The notes: a model not told the origin generated them from the letters alone. Positions 8,858 through 21,031 are shown, counted from the first letter of the stretch. The stretch: 64,000 nucleotides of DNA from Denitromonas halophila (GCF_007625155.1 NZ_VMNK01000001.1:62001-126000), one strand, 5' to 3'. Numbers and translations: made by a program.

Positions 8858-10368
8858 AACCCCTTTTTGTTCTGGCGCTTGTCGTCGCCGCCGCTGCGGG
8901 CGGCGCCTTTCTTGCCCAGCCCGGCCCGATGCCGCCGGTGCCCGAGGCCCATGCCGCGGCCGATGGCGACACACCCGCTGCGGGCGAGCGGAAGATTCTG
9001 TATTACCGCAACCCGATGGGCTTGCCCGACACCTCGCCGGAACCCAAGAAGGACTCGATGGGCATGGACTACATCCCGGTCTATGCCGACGACGCCCCCG
9101 ATGACAGCGGTGCGGTGGCGGTGAGTCCGACGCGCCTGCAGACCCTGGGCGTGAAGACCGCGCGGGCGCAGGTGCAGACGCTCGACGCCGCGCTGCGGGC
9201 GGTCGGGCGGGTCGAGATCAACGAGCGCGCGATCCACGATGTGTCGCCGCGCTTCGAGGGCTGGATCGAGCGGCTGTATGTGAATGCCAGCGGCGATCCG
9301 GTGAAGCGTGGTCAGGCGCTGTTCTCGGTCTATAGCCCGGAGCTGGTGTCGGCGCGCAAGGAAGTCGAGATTGCCGAAAAGCTGGCCAAGGGGGCGGGCG
9401 CGTCCGACCCGGTCGCCCGCGACAGCGCGCAGCGGCTGCTCGGTGCGGCACGCGAGCGCCTGCGCCACTGGCAGGTGGCGGCCGGGGGTGGCAGTGCGAG
9501 CAACATCACCTTCAACTCGCCGGCCAATGGCGTGGTGCTCGAGAAAAAGGCCGTCGAAGGCATGCGCTTCGCGCCCGGCATGGCGATCTACCGGATTGCC
9601 GACCTGTCCAGCGTGTGGGTGATTGCCGATGTGTATGAACAGGATCTGGCGCGGGTGCGGGTCGGTCAGCCGGCCACGGTGCGGGTCGAGGCCTTTCCCG
9701 AACGCATTTTCGACGCCAAAGTGACCTATCTCTACCCGACCCTCAACGCCGCCACGCGAACCACGCCGGTGCGCCTGGAACTGGACAATCGCGACGGGCT
9801 CTTGCGTCCGGGGATGTTCTCGCATGTCGAGCTGGCCGACGGGGGCGCAAAGCCGCGGCTGACCGTGCCCCGGTCGGCGCTGATCGACACCGGCGAACGT
9901 CAGGTGGTGTTGCGGGTGGCGGGTGAGGGGCGCTTCACGCCGCAGCCGGTGCGGGTGGGCCAGCGCGGTCGTGATCACATCGAAATTCTCGAGGGCATCG
10001 CCGACGGCGACGAGGTGGTGGTGGCGGCCAACTTCCTGATCGACGCCGAGAGCAATCTCAAGGCGGCGCTGTCGGCCTTTGCCGCACCCGAGGCGGTCAA
10101 ACCGGCGGCCAAGACTTATGAGGCGGTGGGTTCGATTGACGCGCTGGACGCCGCCGCGAACAGCGTGTCGATGAACCACGAACCGATTCCCGCCCTGCAA
10201 TGGCCGGCCATGACCATGGATTTCGGCCTCGATTCGGCCGAGGTGGCCAAGGGCTTGCTGCCCGGCGAGCCGCTGCGCTTTACGTTTGAAGACCGGGGCG
10301 ACGGCGAGTTCGTGATCATCAAGATGGACAAGGCCGATCCGGCCGCCGCCGCGCATAAGGGACACTGA
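8854..10368 (+). CDS. cusB: CusB-type RND adaptor with C-terminal CusF-like domain
   Basis: 504 residues, GTG start overlapping the cusC stop. An N-terminal membrane/signal segment (1-21) is followed by a heavy-metal-binding domain (YYRNPMG ... KKDSMGMDYIPVY, about 48-75), the barrel-sandwich and hairpin region (about 100-260), beta-barrel and membrane-proximal domains, and a C-terminal CusF-like domain (about 425-500). In that domain the CusF metal ligands are all present: the His in MNHEP, the Trp in LQWPAM and both Met in AMTM. It links CusA to CusC and probably receives Cu(I)/Ag(I) itself. The fusion means the operon encodes two CusF-type sites, one canonical and one with Trp replaced. 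Confidence 0.9.
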   Translation: MKPLFVLALVVAAAAGGAFLAQPGPMPPVPEAHAAADGDTPAAGERKILYYRNPMGLPDTSPEPKKDSMGMDYIPVYADDAPDDSGAVAVSPTRLQTLGVKTARAQVQTLDAALRAVGRVEINERAIHDVSPRFEGWIERLYVNASGDPVKRGQALFSVYSPELVSARKEVEIAEKLAKGAGASDPVARDSAQRLLGAARERLRHWQVAAGGGSASNITFNSPANGVVLEKKAVEGMRFAPGMAIYRIADLSSVWVIADVYEQDLARVRVGQPATVRVEAFPERIFDAKVTYLYPTLNAATRTTPVRLELDNRDGLLRPGMFSHVELADGGAKPRLTVPRSALIDTGERQVVLRVAGEGRFTPQPVRVGQRGRDHIEILEGIADGDEVVVAANFLIDAESNLKAALSAFAAPEAVKPAAKTYEAVGSIDALDAAANSVSMNHEPIPALQWPAMTMDFGLDSAEVAKGLLPGEPLRFTFEDRGDGEFVIIKMDKADPAAAAHKGH

Positions 10369-10369
10369 C

Positions 10370-13300
10370 ATGCTCGATCGCCTCATCGACTGGTCGGCGC
10401 GCAATGTCTTCCTGGTGCTGCTGGCCACCGTCGCCGTGCTGGCCGGCGGCGTGTATGCGGTCAAGCAGACGCCACTCGACGCGCTGCCCGACCTGTCGGA
10501 CGTGCAGGTCATCATCTACACGCCCTACGCTGGGCAGGCGCCCAAGGTGGTCGAAGACCAGGTCACCTACCCGCTCACTACGGCGATGCTGGCCGTGCCC
10601 AAGGCCAAGGTGGTGCGCGGTTTCTCGATGTTCGGCGCGTCGTATGTGTATGTGATCTTCGCCGACGGCACCGACATCTACTGGGCCCGCTCGCGCGTGC
10701 TGGAGTATTTGAGCTCGGTGCAGGGCAGCCTGCCCGAGGGGGTGTCGCCGCAGCTTGGGCCGGACGCCACCGGCGTGGGCTGGGTGTTCCAGTACGCGCT
10801 GACCGGCAAGGACCAGTCGCTGGCCGACCTGCGCAGCGTGCAGGACTGGTATGTGCGCTACCAGCTGACCAAGGCCGGCGGCGTCGCCGAGGTGGCCAGC
10901 GTGGGCGGCTTCGTCAAGGAGTACCAGGTCATCGTCGACCCGCATCGGCTGGCGAGCTACGGGATTCCGTTGGCGCGCGTCTCGCAGGTGATCCGTGAGT
11001 CGAACCGCGATGTCGGCGGCCGGGTGGTCGAACTGGCCGAGAAGGAATTCATGGTGCGCGGCCTGGGCTATCTGAAGGGCGTCGAGGACATCGAAACCCT
11101 GGTGCTCAAGGCCGACGGCGGCACGCCGGTGCTGGTGCGCGATGTGGCGCGGGTCGAACTCGTGCCAGCCGGGCGGCGCGGCATCACCGAACTGAACGGC
11201 GAGGGCGAGGTGGCCTCGGGCATCGTCATGGCGCGCTTCGGCCAGAACGCGCTGGACGTGATCGCCAACGTCAAGGCCAAGATCGAGGAACTCAAGCCCG
11301 GGCTGCCGGCCGGCACCGAGGTTGTGACGGTGTATGACCGCGCGCCCTTGATCGAGCGGGCCATCGCCAACCTGAAATGGACGCTGTTCGAGGAGAGCCT
11401 GATCGTCGCCGCCGTGTGCATCGTCTTCCTGATGCATGTGCGCAGCGCGCTGGTCGCCATTCTGACGCTGCCGATCGGTATCCTGGTCGCCTTCATCGCC
11501 ATGCGCTCCATGGACATGGGCAGCAACATCATGAGCCTGGGCGGCATCGCCATCGCCATTGGTGCGATGGTCGATGCGGCCATCGTGATGATCGAGAACG
11601 CGCATAAACACCTGGAGCGATTGCCTGCCGACGCGCCCCAGCGCGAGCGTGGCGAGGCGATGATCCGCGCCTGCAAGGAAGTGGGGCCGGCGCTGTTCTT
11701 CTCGCTGCTGATCATCACCGTTTCCTTCCTGCCGGTGTTCACGCTGGAGGGGCAGGAGGGGCGGCTGTTCAGCCCGCTGGCCTTCACCAAGACCTTTGCC
11801 ATGGCCGGCGCAGCCTTGCTGTCGGTCACGCTGGTGCCGGTGCTGATGCTGTTCTTCATTCGCGGGCGGATCATGCCCGAGCAGAAGAACCCGGTGAATC
11901 GCTTCCTGATCTGGGCCTACCGGCCGATCATCCAGTGGGTGATGCGCTTCAAATGGAGCACGCTGGTGCTGGCGCTGCTGGCCATGGCGGCGACCATCTA
12001 CCCGGCCCGCCAGATCGGCTCCGAGTTCATGCCCACGCTCAACGAAGGCGCCATCTTTTACATGCCGGCCTCGCTGCCGGGCATGTCGGTGACCGAGGCG
12101 GCGCGCCTGCTGCAGACGACCAACCGCGTCATCAAAACCTTCCCCGAGGTCGAATCGGTGTATGGCAAGGCCGGTCGCGCCGCGAGCGCCACCGATCCGG
12201 CGCCGATGGAGATGTTCGAGACCGTCATCAACCTTAAGCCCGAGGCCGATTGGCGGCCGGGCATGACCGTCGACAAGCTCGTCGCCGAGATGGATGCCGC
12301 GCTCAAGTTTCCCGGTGTGGCCAACTCCTGGACCATGCCGATCAAGGCGCGCATCGACATGCTGTCGACCGGCATCCGCACGCCGGTGGGGGTCAAGGTG
12401 TTCGGCAAGGATCTGGCCGAGATCGAAAAGCTCGCGCGCCAGATCGAGCAGGCTGTCAAGGCGGTGCCCGGCACCACCAGCGCCTACGCCGAGCGCGTGA
12501 CCGGCGGCTACTACCTCGACATCACCCCGCGCCGCGAGCAGCTGGCACGCTACGGCATTACGGTGGGCGACTTTCAGCAGGTGGTGGCAACCGCGCTGGG
12601 CGGTGTGCCGGTGAGCACCGCCGTCGAAGGCCTGGAGCGTTACAACATCACGGTGCGCTACCCGCGTGCGCTGCGCGACGATCCGCAGCGGATTGCCAAC
12701 GAGGTGTTCGTGCCGAGCATGAACGGCATGATTCCCCTCGGCCAGCTCGCCGATGTCACGCTGCGCAACGGCCCGCCGGGCATCAAGACCGAGAACGCCT
12801 TGCTGGCCGCCTACGTCTTCGTGGATATCCGCGACCGCGACGTGGGCTCGTATGTGAAAGAAGCGCAGCAGGCGGTGGCCGACGCGGTCAGCTTCCCGCC
12901 GGGCTACTACGCCACCTGGTCGGGCCAGTTCGAATACATGGAGCGTGCCAAGTCCAAGCTGGCCGTGGTGGTGCCGCTCACGCTGGCGATCATCTTCGTG
13001 CTGCTGTATCTCAACTTCCGCCGCCTCACCGAGACGCTCATCGTCATGCTCTCCGTGCCGTTCGCGCTGGTCGGCGGCATCTGGCTGATGTGGTGGCTGG
13101 GCTACAACATGAGCGTGGCGGTGGCGGTAGGCTTCATCGCGCTGGCCGGCGTGGCGGCCGAGACCGGGGTGGTGATGCTGATCTACCTCGACCAGGCCTG
13201 GCAGGAAATCCGCGCCGAACGCGAGGCCGAGGGGCGTGCGGCGAGCGTGGCCGACCTGTATCACGCGATCATGGAAGGCGCGGTCGAGCGCGTGCGCCCG

Positions 13301-13537
13301 AAGATGATGACCGTGGTGGCCATCATGGCCGGCCTGCTGCCGATCATGTGGAGCACCGGCACCGGCTCCGAGGTGATGAGCCGTATCGCCGCGCCGATGG
13401 TTGGCGGCATGATCTCCTCGACCGTGCTCACGCTCGGCGTGATCCCGGCGCTGTATGCGTTGGTCAAACAGTGGCGCCTCAAGCGCGGGCTGGAGGCGCC
13501 GCCAAAGCCCGCACTGGCGCCCGCCGAGGCGGTTTGA
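10370..13537 (+). CDS. cusA: Cu(I)/Ag(I) RND efflux permease CusA
   Basis: 1055 residues, the usual length for HME-type RND pumps. Twelve transmembrane helices are predicted from hydrophobicity, with two large periplasmic loops. The segment MPIKARIDMLSTGIRTP around residue 650 is characteristic of CusA and includes one of the Met of its copper site; the helix-4 segment MVDAAIVMIENAHK carries the acidic relay residues. It starts 1 bp after the cusB stop and ends at a strong terminator, closing the operon. It exports Cu(I)/Ag(I) from periplasm or cytoplasm through CusB/CusC. Confidence 0.95.
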   Translation: MLDRLIDWSARNVFLVLLATVAVLAGGVYAVKQTPLDALPDLSDVQVIIYTPYAGQAPKVVEDQVTYPLTTAMLAVPKAKVVRGFSMFGASYVYVIFADGTDIYWARSRVLEYLSSVQGSLPEGVSPQLGPDATGVGWVFQYALTGKDQSLADLRSVQDWYVRYQLTKAGGVAEVASVGGFVKEYQVIVDPHRLASYGIPLARVSQVIRESNRDVGGRVVELAEKEFMVRGLGYLKGVEDIETLVLKADGGTPVLVRDVARVELVPAGRRGITELNGEGEVASGIVMARFGQNALDVIANVKAKIEELKPGLPAGTEVVTVYDRAPLIERAIANLKWTLFEESLIVAAVCIVFLMHVRSALVAILTLPIGILVAFIAMRSMDMGSNIMSLGGIAIAIGAMVDAAIVMIENAHKHLERLPADAPQRERGEAMIRACKEVGPALFFSLLIITVSFLPVFTLEGQEGRLFSPLAFTKTFAMAGAALLSVTLVPVLMLFFIRGRIMPEQKNPVNRFLIWAYRPIIQWVMRFKWSTLVLALLAMAATIYPARQIGSEFMPTLNEGAIFYMPASLPGMSVTEAARLLQTTNRVIKTFPEVESVYGKAGRAASATDPAPMEMFETVINLKPEADWRPGMTVDKLVAEMDAALKFPGVANSWTMPIKARIDMLSTGIRTPVGVKVFGKDLAEIEKLARQIEQAVKAVPGTTSAYAERVTGGYYLDITPRREQLARYGITVGDFQQVVATALGGVPVSTAVEGLERYNITVRYPRALRDDPQRIANEVFVPSMNGMIPLGQLADVTLRNGPPGIKTENALLAAYVFVDIRDRDVGSYVKEAQQAVADAVSFPPGYYATWSGQFEYMERAKSKLAVVVPLTLAIIFVLLYLNFRRLTETLIVMLSVPFALVGGIWLMWWLGYNMSVAVAVGFIALAGVAAETGVVMLIYLDQAWQEIRAEREAEGRAASVADLYHAIMEGAVERVRPKMMTVVAIMAGLLPIMWSTGTGSEVMSRIAAPMVGGMISSTVLTLGVIPALYALVKQWRLKRGLEAPPKPALAPAEAV

Positions 13538-13546
13538 CCCTTCCTC

Positions 13547-13574
13547 AAACGGCCGCGTCATGCGGCCGTTTTTT
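13547..13574 (+). terminator. Intrinsic terminator after cusA
   Basis: Ten-bp perfect stem (AAACGGCCGC / GCGGCCGTTT), 5-base loop, followed by a run of six T. It lies 10 bp after the cusA stop. Confidence 0.85.
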
Positions 13575-13599
13575 CGTCAGCGGCGCTGACGACTTAGAC

Positions 13600-13615
13600 A
13601 TGACATCAAGGTCAT
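13600..13615. promoter_or_regulatory. CusR-like box before the first copK
   Basis: ATGAC and GTCAT arms with 6-bp spacer ATCAAG, about 120 bp before the copK start and just after the cusA terminator. Same spacing as the other copper-block boxes. Confidence 0.6.
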
Positions 13616-13735
13616 CTACATTGCACAGGTGTCATGCGGAAGTCATCGTGGCGACGGCCGTCGGCCTCGATACTGTCCCTGCGGTTGAACGAAACCAACC
13701 GGACAACACTGACTGTAATGACAAGGAGCTTCACC

Positions 13736-14008
13736 ATGAAAAACGCCATCCTCATCGCCACCCTGACCGGCCTCGTCAGCACTTCCGCTCTTGCGCTGGG
13801 CACCACCGGGCTTGAGAAATCCGTCCCGCTCGCCGATGGCCAGACGGTCCACATCTTTGAAAACGGGAAGATGGGCATGGAGGGACGCTACGGTCAGCCC
13901 GTCTTCATGGCGTCGGGTGCGTCGATGAAGGCAGCCGACGGGCGAGTGATCACGATGGTGGGGAACGAGACGGCGCGCGTCGGTTCTCTGCTGCAGACAA
14001 CCCCGTAA
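13736..14008 (+). CDS. copK: CopK-family periplasmic copper-binding protein (copy 1)
   Basis: 90 residues: signal peptide (about 1-20) and a small beta-rich Met protein with GKMGMEGRYG and Met at 46, 48, 58, 64 and 74. The pattern matches CopK of Cupriavidus metallidurans, a periplasmic protein that binds Cu(I) through Met and then Cu(II). ATG at 13736 has AAGGAG 7 bp upstream. A second copy at 21372-21644 is 71/90 identical by hand alignment, and about 110 bp upstream is also similar, so the two arose by duplication. It stands as its own unit between the cusA terminator and copA, with a CusR-like box upstream. Confidence 0.85.
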   Translation: MKNAILIATLTGLVSTSALALGTTGLEKSVPLADGQTVHIFENGKMGMEGRYGQPVFMASGASMKAADGRVITMVGNETARVGSLLQTTP

Positions 14009-14055
14009 TTACGCGTGCTTCAGTGTCCACACGGGGGGCGGAGGCCCCCCGTGTT

Positions 14056-14073
14056 CATGTCAAAGATGTAATC
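14056..14073. promoter_or_regulatory. Weak CusR-like site before copA
   Basis: CATGTC and GTAATC arms around the spacer AAAGAT, about 100 bp before the multicopper oxidase start. The right arm and spacer equal the box before cusR, but the left arm matches the palindrome at only half its positions. Possible operator, weak. Confidence 0.35.
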
Positions 14074-14170
14074 GAGCCGTCACCAAACCGGCGGCTTGCG
14101 GTCGACAGACTGCTGACTCAGATTCCCGGGGATTCGCATATTTCCCGGCGGCCTATTTGAAGGAGCATGT

Positions 14171-16012
14171 ATGTTCCCACTCCGGTTCCCCCCAATAAGG
14201 ACGGTGGGCCCCAGCCGCCGCCGGTTCGTCCAGGGCCTTGCTGCCGGCGGCGTACTCGCCGCATGCTCGGGCCTCTCTTTGCCGGCATTTGCGCGAGAAA
14301 GGCACACCTCTGTCGGAGATGCTCCGGTCCTGAGCGGACGCGAGATTGCCCTTGTCGTGGATGAAACGCCGGTCAATTTCACTGGCAGCGTGCGCATGGC
14401 CACGACCATCAACGGATCGATTCCGGCGCCTACGCTGCGCCTGCGCGAAGGTGATGAAGTCACCATTCGCGTCACCAACCGCCTGCGCGTTCCGACCTCG
14501 ATTCACTGGCACGGCATCATCCTGCCGTATCAGATGGATGGGGTGCCGGGCATCAGTTTCGCCGGCATCGCGCCGGGGGAGACCTTCACCTATCGCTTCA
14601 GGCTCGAGCAGGCCGGCACCTACTGGTACCACTCGCACTCCGGCATGCAGGAGCTGACCGGCATGTACGGCGCGCTCATCGTCGAACCGCGCGATGGAGA
14701 GCGGGTGCGCGCGGCGCGCGACTACGTGGTGCTACTGTCGGACTGGACCGACGAAGACCCGATGCATGTCTTCGCCAAGCTGAAGACGCAGAGCGACTAC
14801 TACAACTACAACCAGCCGACGCTGGTCGATTTCTTCCGCGATGTGTCGGCGAGCGGCCTCAAGGCGGCGATCGACAAGCGCAAGATGTGGAACGAGATGC
14901 GCATGAGCCCGACCGATCTGGCCGATCTGTCCGGCGCGACGCTGACCTTCCTGATGAACGGCACCACCCCCGCCGGCAACTGGACCGGTTTGTTCCGCAA
15001 GGGTGAGCGGGTTCGCCTGCGCTTCATCAACGGGGCGGGCAACACGTTTTACGATGTGCGCATTCCCGGCCTCAAGATGGCCGTCATCCAGTCCGATGGC
15101 GTGGATGTCGAGCCGGTGACGGTGGACGAGTTCCGCTTCGGGCCCGGCGAGACCTATGACGTGCTCGTCGAGCCTAGGGACGACGCCTACACGCTCTTTG
15201 CCCAGGCGATGGACCGCAGCGGCTATGCGCGCGGCACGCTGGCGACGCGGGCCGGGCTGGAGGCGCCTGTGCCGGCGATGGACGCGGTCGAGTGGCTGAC
15301 CATGGCCGACATGATGGGCGGCATGGGGACGATGGCGGGGATGGGGCACGGTACCGTGCCCGGTGCGATGAAAGGCATGGACCAGGGCGCGATGCCGATG
15401 CCGCACGGCATGGCGGGCATGAATCACGGCGCGATGGCCATGGATCACGGCCAGCATGCGATGAGCGACAACCCGCTTGATCGGCCAAGCCAGATCGTGC
15501 GGCATGCGCGCACCGAATACGGGCCGAGTACCGACATGCGTGTCGACATGCCGCGCACCAACCTCGACGACCCGGGCATTGGCCTGCGCAACAACGGGCG
15601 GCGCGTACTCACGCTGGCCGACCTGTCCACCGTTGGTGGTCCGATCGACCCGCGCGGCCCGGAGCGCGAGATCGAGCTGCACCTGACCGGCAACATGGAG
15701 CGCTACACCTGGTCGTTCGATGGCCTGGAGTTCGGCCAGTCGACGCCGGTACATCTGCGCTACGGCGAGCGGGTGCGCGTCATCCTGCACAACGACACCA
15801 TGATGACGCACCCCATGCATCTGCACGGCATGTGGAGCGAGCTTGAAAACGCCGACGGTGAATTCCTCGTGCGGCGCCACACCATTCCGGTCCAGCCGGC
15901 GCAGCGCGTCAGCTTCCTGGTGACGGCCGACGCCCTCGGGCGTTGGGCCTGGCATTGTCACCTCATGTTCCACATGGACGCGGGCATGTTCCGCCAGGTG
16001 GTGGTGGCATGA
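14171..16012 (+). CDS. copA: Copper-resistance multicopper oxidase CopA (Tat-exported)
   Basis: 613 residues. A twin-arginine signal (SRRRFVQG at 15-22) precedes three cupredoxin domains. Copper ligand motifs seen: HWHG (in IHWHGIILP), HSHSGMQ, the C-terminal HPMHLHGMW and HCHLMFHMDAGMF, which carry type 1, 2 and 3 copper ligands. A Met/His-rich insert at about 378-435 (repeated MxGM and MxHG units) is typical of CopA/PcoA oxidases, which oxidise Cu(I) to less toxic Cu(II) in the periplasm. GGAG lies 5 bp before the ATG. It heads the copA-copB-cupredoxin operon. It is unrelated to the P-type ATPase at 17627-20035, which is also often called CopA. Confidence 0.94.
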   Translation: MFPLRFPPIRTVGPSRRRFVQGLAAGGVLAACSGLSLPAFARERHTSVGDAPVLSGREIALVVDETPVNFTGSVRMATTINGSIPAPTLRLREGDEVTIRVTNRLRVPTSIHWHGIILPYQMDGVPGISFAGIAPGETFTYRFRLEQAGTYWYHSHSGMQELTGMYGALIVEPRDGERVRAARDYVVLLSDWTDEDPMHVFAKLKTQSDYYNYNQPTLVDFFRDVSASGLKAAIDKRKMWNEMRMSPTDLADLSGATLTFLMNGTTPAGNWTGLFRKGERVRLRFINGAGNTFYDVRIPGLKMAVIQSDGVDVEPVTVDEFRFGPGETYDVLVEPRDDAYTLFAQAMDRSGYARGTLATRAGLEAPVPAMDAVEWLTMADMMGGMGTMAGMGHGTVPGAMKGMDQGAMPMPHGMAGMNHGAMAMDHGQHAMSDNPLDRPSQIVRHARTEYGPSTDMRVDMPRTNLDDPGIGLRNNGRRVLTLADLSTVGGPIDPRGPEREIELHLTGNMERYTWSFDGLEFGQSTPVHLRYGERVRVILHNDTMMTHPMHLHGMWSELENADGEFLVRRHTIPVQPAQRVSFLVTADALGRWAWHCHLMFHMDAGMFRQVVVA

Positions 16013-16038
16013 CGAAAACGACTTGCAGAGGAAACCCC

Positions 16039-16962
16039 ATGAAGCGCTTGCCGGTGATCGCCCTCTCGCTTGCCGCGCTTGGCGCGGCCCCGTCGGCCGC
16101 CTTCGCCGCGGGGGCGCACGAAGGACACGACATGCCGGCCGCCGGCAAGCCGCAGATGCAGACCTCGGCGCCGTCCGCCGAGCCGACGGCAGCCATGGAC
16201 CATGGCGGCATGAAGATGCAAGGTGGCCCCGCGCCGGCCGATGCGCGCGATCCCCATGGCTACGCCGGCGGATTCACGCTGGACGGCGGCCAATATGCGC
16301 TGGCCGGCCCGCGGCAACTGAGTCTGGCGGATGAACACAGCTTCGGCATGCTGCTGGTCGATCGGCTCGAACGGGTCGACACCCGCACGGCCACCTCCAC
16401 AGCCTTCGATGCGCAGGCCTGGTTCGGACGCGACTACGACCGCTTCGTGGTCAAGGCCGAAGGCGACTACGCCGACGGTCGCCTCGAGGAGGCGCGTACC
16501 GAACTGCTCTGGGGGCACGCCGTTGTCAGCTACTGGGATGCGCAACTCGGGCTGCGCCACGACACTGGCGAAGGCCCGGATCGCACCTGGCTGGCGGTTG
16601 GCCTCCAGGGCCTGGCCCCGTACTGGTTCGAGCTGGATGCCACCGCCTACGTGGGGGCGGCGGGGCGAACGGCCCTGCGTGTCGAGGCGGAGTATGAGTT
16701 GCCGCTGACCCAGCGCCTCGTGCTTCAGCCGCGCGCCGAGTTCAACCTCTATGGCAAGAAGGACGAGGCCAACGGACTGGGCAGTGGGCTGACCGACGCT
16801 TCGATCGGAGTGCGCCTGCGCTACGAGATCTCGCGTCGGTTCGCGCCCTATGTGGGCGTGGCGTGGGGCAACAAATTCGGACAGACCGCCGACCTGGCCC
16901 GCGCCGAAGGTGCACCGACACATGAAACGCGCTGGGTGGTCGGCCTGCGGTTCTGGTTCTGA
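16039..16962 (+). CDS. copB: Copper-resistance outer-membrane protein CopB
   Basis: 307 residues: signal peptide (to about 24), a Met/His-rich linker (GAHEGHDMP ... AMDHGGMKM), then a beta-barrel domain of alternating polar/aromatic strands ending RWVVGLRFWF with a terminal Phe, typical of outer-membrane proteins. This matches the CopB/PcoB family, which partners CopA in periplasmic copper sequestration. The start at 16039 has AGAGGAAA upstream; the upstream part of the frame overlaps copA and is rejected. It lies 26 bp after copA. Confidence 0.92.
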   Translation: MKRLPVIALSLAALGAAPSAAFAAGAHEGHDMPAAGKPQMQTSAPSAEPTAAMDHGGMKMQGGPAPADARDPHGYAGGFTLDGGQYALAGPRQLSLADEHSFGMLLVDRLERVDTRTATSTAFDAQAWFGRDYDRFVVKAEGDYADGRLEEARTELLWGHAVVSYWDAQLGLRHDTGEGPDRTWLAVGLQGLAPYWFELDATAYVGAAGRTALRVEAEYELPLTQRLVLQPRAEFNLYGKKDEANGLGSGLTDASIGVRLRYEISRRFAPYVGVAWGNKFGQTADLARAEGAPTHETRWVVGLRFWF

Positions 16963-17008
16963 TCAAAACAACGATGGTGTGCCCATGCCCCGTTCGTGGA
17001 GAGAGAAG

Positions 17009-17452
17009 ATGAAGACAATGCTTGCCGTGATCGCCTTGAGCCTGGCGCCTGTCGCGGCCATGGCCGATGCCGAAGTGCACGCATCCGGCGTGCCCGGCGC
17101 GCCGGATGACATCGTTCAGGTCATCGACGTGTTGATGGACGACAGGCTGCATTTCTCGCCCGATACCGTCACGGTCAAGGCGGGCGAGACGGTCCGCTTC
17201 TTCGCCCGCAACACCGGCAGGATGAAGCATGAAATGGTGATCGGTTCGATGACCGATCTCACCTCTCATGCCGAGATGATGCGCAAATACCCTGGCATGG
17301 AGCATGAGGAGCCCAACATGATCACCCTCAAGCCGGGGCAGCGTGGCGGCATCGTGTGGAAGTTCGACACGCCGGGCAGTGTCTATTTTGCCTGCCTGGT
17401 CCCCGGGCATATGGAGGTCGGGATGATCGCCAAGGTCGTCGTGACCGAGTAA
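17009..17452 (+). CDS. copI: CopI-like periplasmic cupredoxin
   Basis: 147 residues: signal peptide (to about 19) and one cupredoxin domain with a type 1 copper site: His74 (MKHEMVIG) and the C-terminal cluster Cys129, His134, Met139 in FACLVPGHMEVGM. Small secreted cupredoxins of this kind in copper operons are called CopI and contribute to copper tolerance. A Met/Glu/His-rich loop (HAEMMRKYPGMEHEEPNM) sits between the ligand strands. The ATG is preceded by GGAGAGAGAAG. It is the third gene of the copA-copB operon, 46 bp after copB, and faces the P-type ATPase operon. Confidence 0.8.
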   Translation: MKTMLAVIALSLAPVAAMADAEVHASGVPGAPDDIVQVIDVLMDDRLHFSPDTVTVKAGETVRFFARNTGRMKHEMVIGSMTDLTSHAEMMRKYPGMEHEEPNMITLKPGQRGGIVWKFDTPGSVYFACLVPGHMEVGMIAKVVVTE

Positions 17453-17626
17453 TGCGCGATGTCGTCCAGGGGCCGAAGTGTCAGCGCGGGATGGCGGTTG
17501 CCGGCCCCGCGTCCGGCAGCGTGCACTTCATGACCACCATCCGCCGCCATCGGACCGAGCCGGGTGCCATGCATCGAGCAGACGACATTCTCGACCGCTT
17601 CTCGTGGGTTCATCGTGTTTCCTTGT

Positions 17627-20021
<2,395 letters not shown>

Positions 20022-20035
<14 letters not shown>

Positions 20036-20726
20036 GGGGACGTTCCTCATTTCTCGGCGGATGCGTTTTGTGATGCTTGGAGGTCGGCGCGCCGGGCTTG
20101 GTTCGCCAACGCGGAGCAAAGGCGGGTGTTGTTGCCGCGTAGCGATTCCAGGCGTTGCCGAAGCGGGCAGAGGACTCGCGTTCTTCATGTCGGGCGAGCC
20201 GGATATAGACGAGCAGCAGAATCGGAAACATCACCAGCGTGACCAGCGTCGGCCACTGCAGCAAGAAGCCGATCATGATCAGCACGAAGGCCACATATTG
20301 CGGATGACGCACCCGGGCGTAGGGGCCGGTGGTGGCGAGCTGGCCGCTTGCCTGGGCGGTGTAGAGCACCCGCCAGGCCGCTGCGAGCAGCCAGAATCCA
20401 CCGCCAATGAACACCGTCGAGAGCAGATGGAAGGGGCCGAAGTGCGGGTTCGTGCGCGACCCGAATATCATCTCCAGCAGGTGGCCAGCGTCGTGCGCCA
20501 GAAAATCGATTCCCGGAAAATGCTGTCCCAGCCAGCCGGAGAAGAGATAGATGGTGAGCGGGAAGCCGTACATCTCGGTGAACAGGGCAACGAGAAACGC
20601 GGAAAACATGCCAAACGTGCGCCAGTCGCGTGCGGTGCGTGGTTTGAAGAAGCTGAAGGCAAACAAGATGAAGATCGCAGCGTTGATCACGACCAGCGAC
20701 CACAGCCCGTAAGCGGTATCGCTCAT
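20022..20726 (-). CDS. Isoprenylcysteine carboxyl methyltransferase-like membrane protein
   Basis: 234 residues with about five or six hydrophobic helices and the C-terminal ICMT/PEMT-type motif [14 protein letters not shown] followed by RLARHEE. Such proteins are often found beside copper P-type ATPase genes in metal islands, but their substrate there is unknown; true prenylcysteine methylation is unlikely in a bacterium. ATG at 20726 overlaps the stop of the upstream DUF2933 gene (ATGA), and its own 3' end overlaps the ATPase start, so all three genes are probably translated together under the CusR-like box at 21032-21049. Role in copper handling or membrane repair is a guess. Confidence 0.8.
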
Positions 20727-20962
20727 TTTTCGTCCCCGGCGTCCTTGCCGCCATGGCCGTGACCCCCGTGCATGAACACATGCATCAGCGGGCAGGCGAG
20801 GAGGAAAAGCCATGGCAACCCGCCGAGCAGGTGCACGCGGTGCTCGATGCCGAGCATGACCAGCGCAATGGCGGCAAAACCGCCGAAGACCCACCAAGTA
20901 CGACGTGCGGGACTGCGAGGCCGGCGAGCGCCGTGCCGTGCGTTCGGATTCGCGGTGTCCAT
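20723..20962 (-). CDS. DUF2933-type small membrane protein
   Basis: 79 residues: a basic N-terminus ([15 protein letters not shown]), two hydrophobic helices (about 25-42 and 48-63) and a His/Gly-rich C-terminal tail ([15 protein letters not shown]). The two-helix unit with a Cys-Pro-Leu-Met-His motif fits DUF2933 proteins seen in copper/mercury islands. ATG at 20962 has AAGGAA upstream; the long open frame upstream would cross the regulatory box and is rejected. First gene of the operon DUF2933 / methyltransferase / ATPase. The His-rich tail could bind metal (inference). Confidence 0.72.
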   Translation of the reverse strand: MDTANPNARHGARRPRSPARRTWWVFGGFAAIALVMLGIEHRVHLLGGLPWLFLLACPLMHVFMHGGHGHGGKDAGDEK

Positions 20963-21031
20963 GGCGGTTCCTTGGGGGGCTGACGATGACTTCATTCTTC
21001 TCGGCCCCGGGCAACCGTGACATGACTTCTG

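Noticed and set aside
8713-10515. 600-residue minus-strand frame opposite cusB
   Set aside because: Antisense shadow of cusB with no recognisable motif.
10319-13561. 1080-residue open frame on the minus strand opposite cusA
   Set aside because: Shadow frame of a high-GC gene; composition is His/Arg/Gln-rich without domain sense, and the plus-strand CusA is certain.
17453-17626. Possible bidirectional terminator between the cupredoxin and ATPase genes
   Set aside because: Only a short GCCGG/CCGGC pairing is visible, without T-runs.
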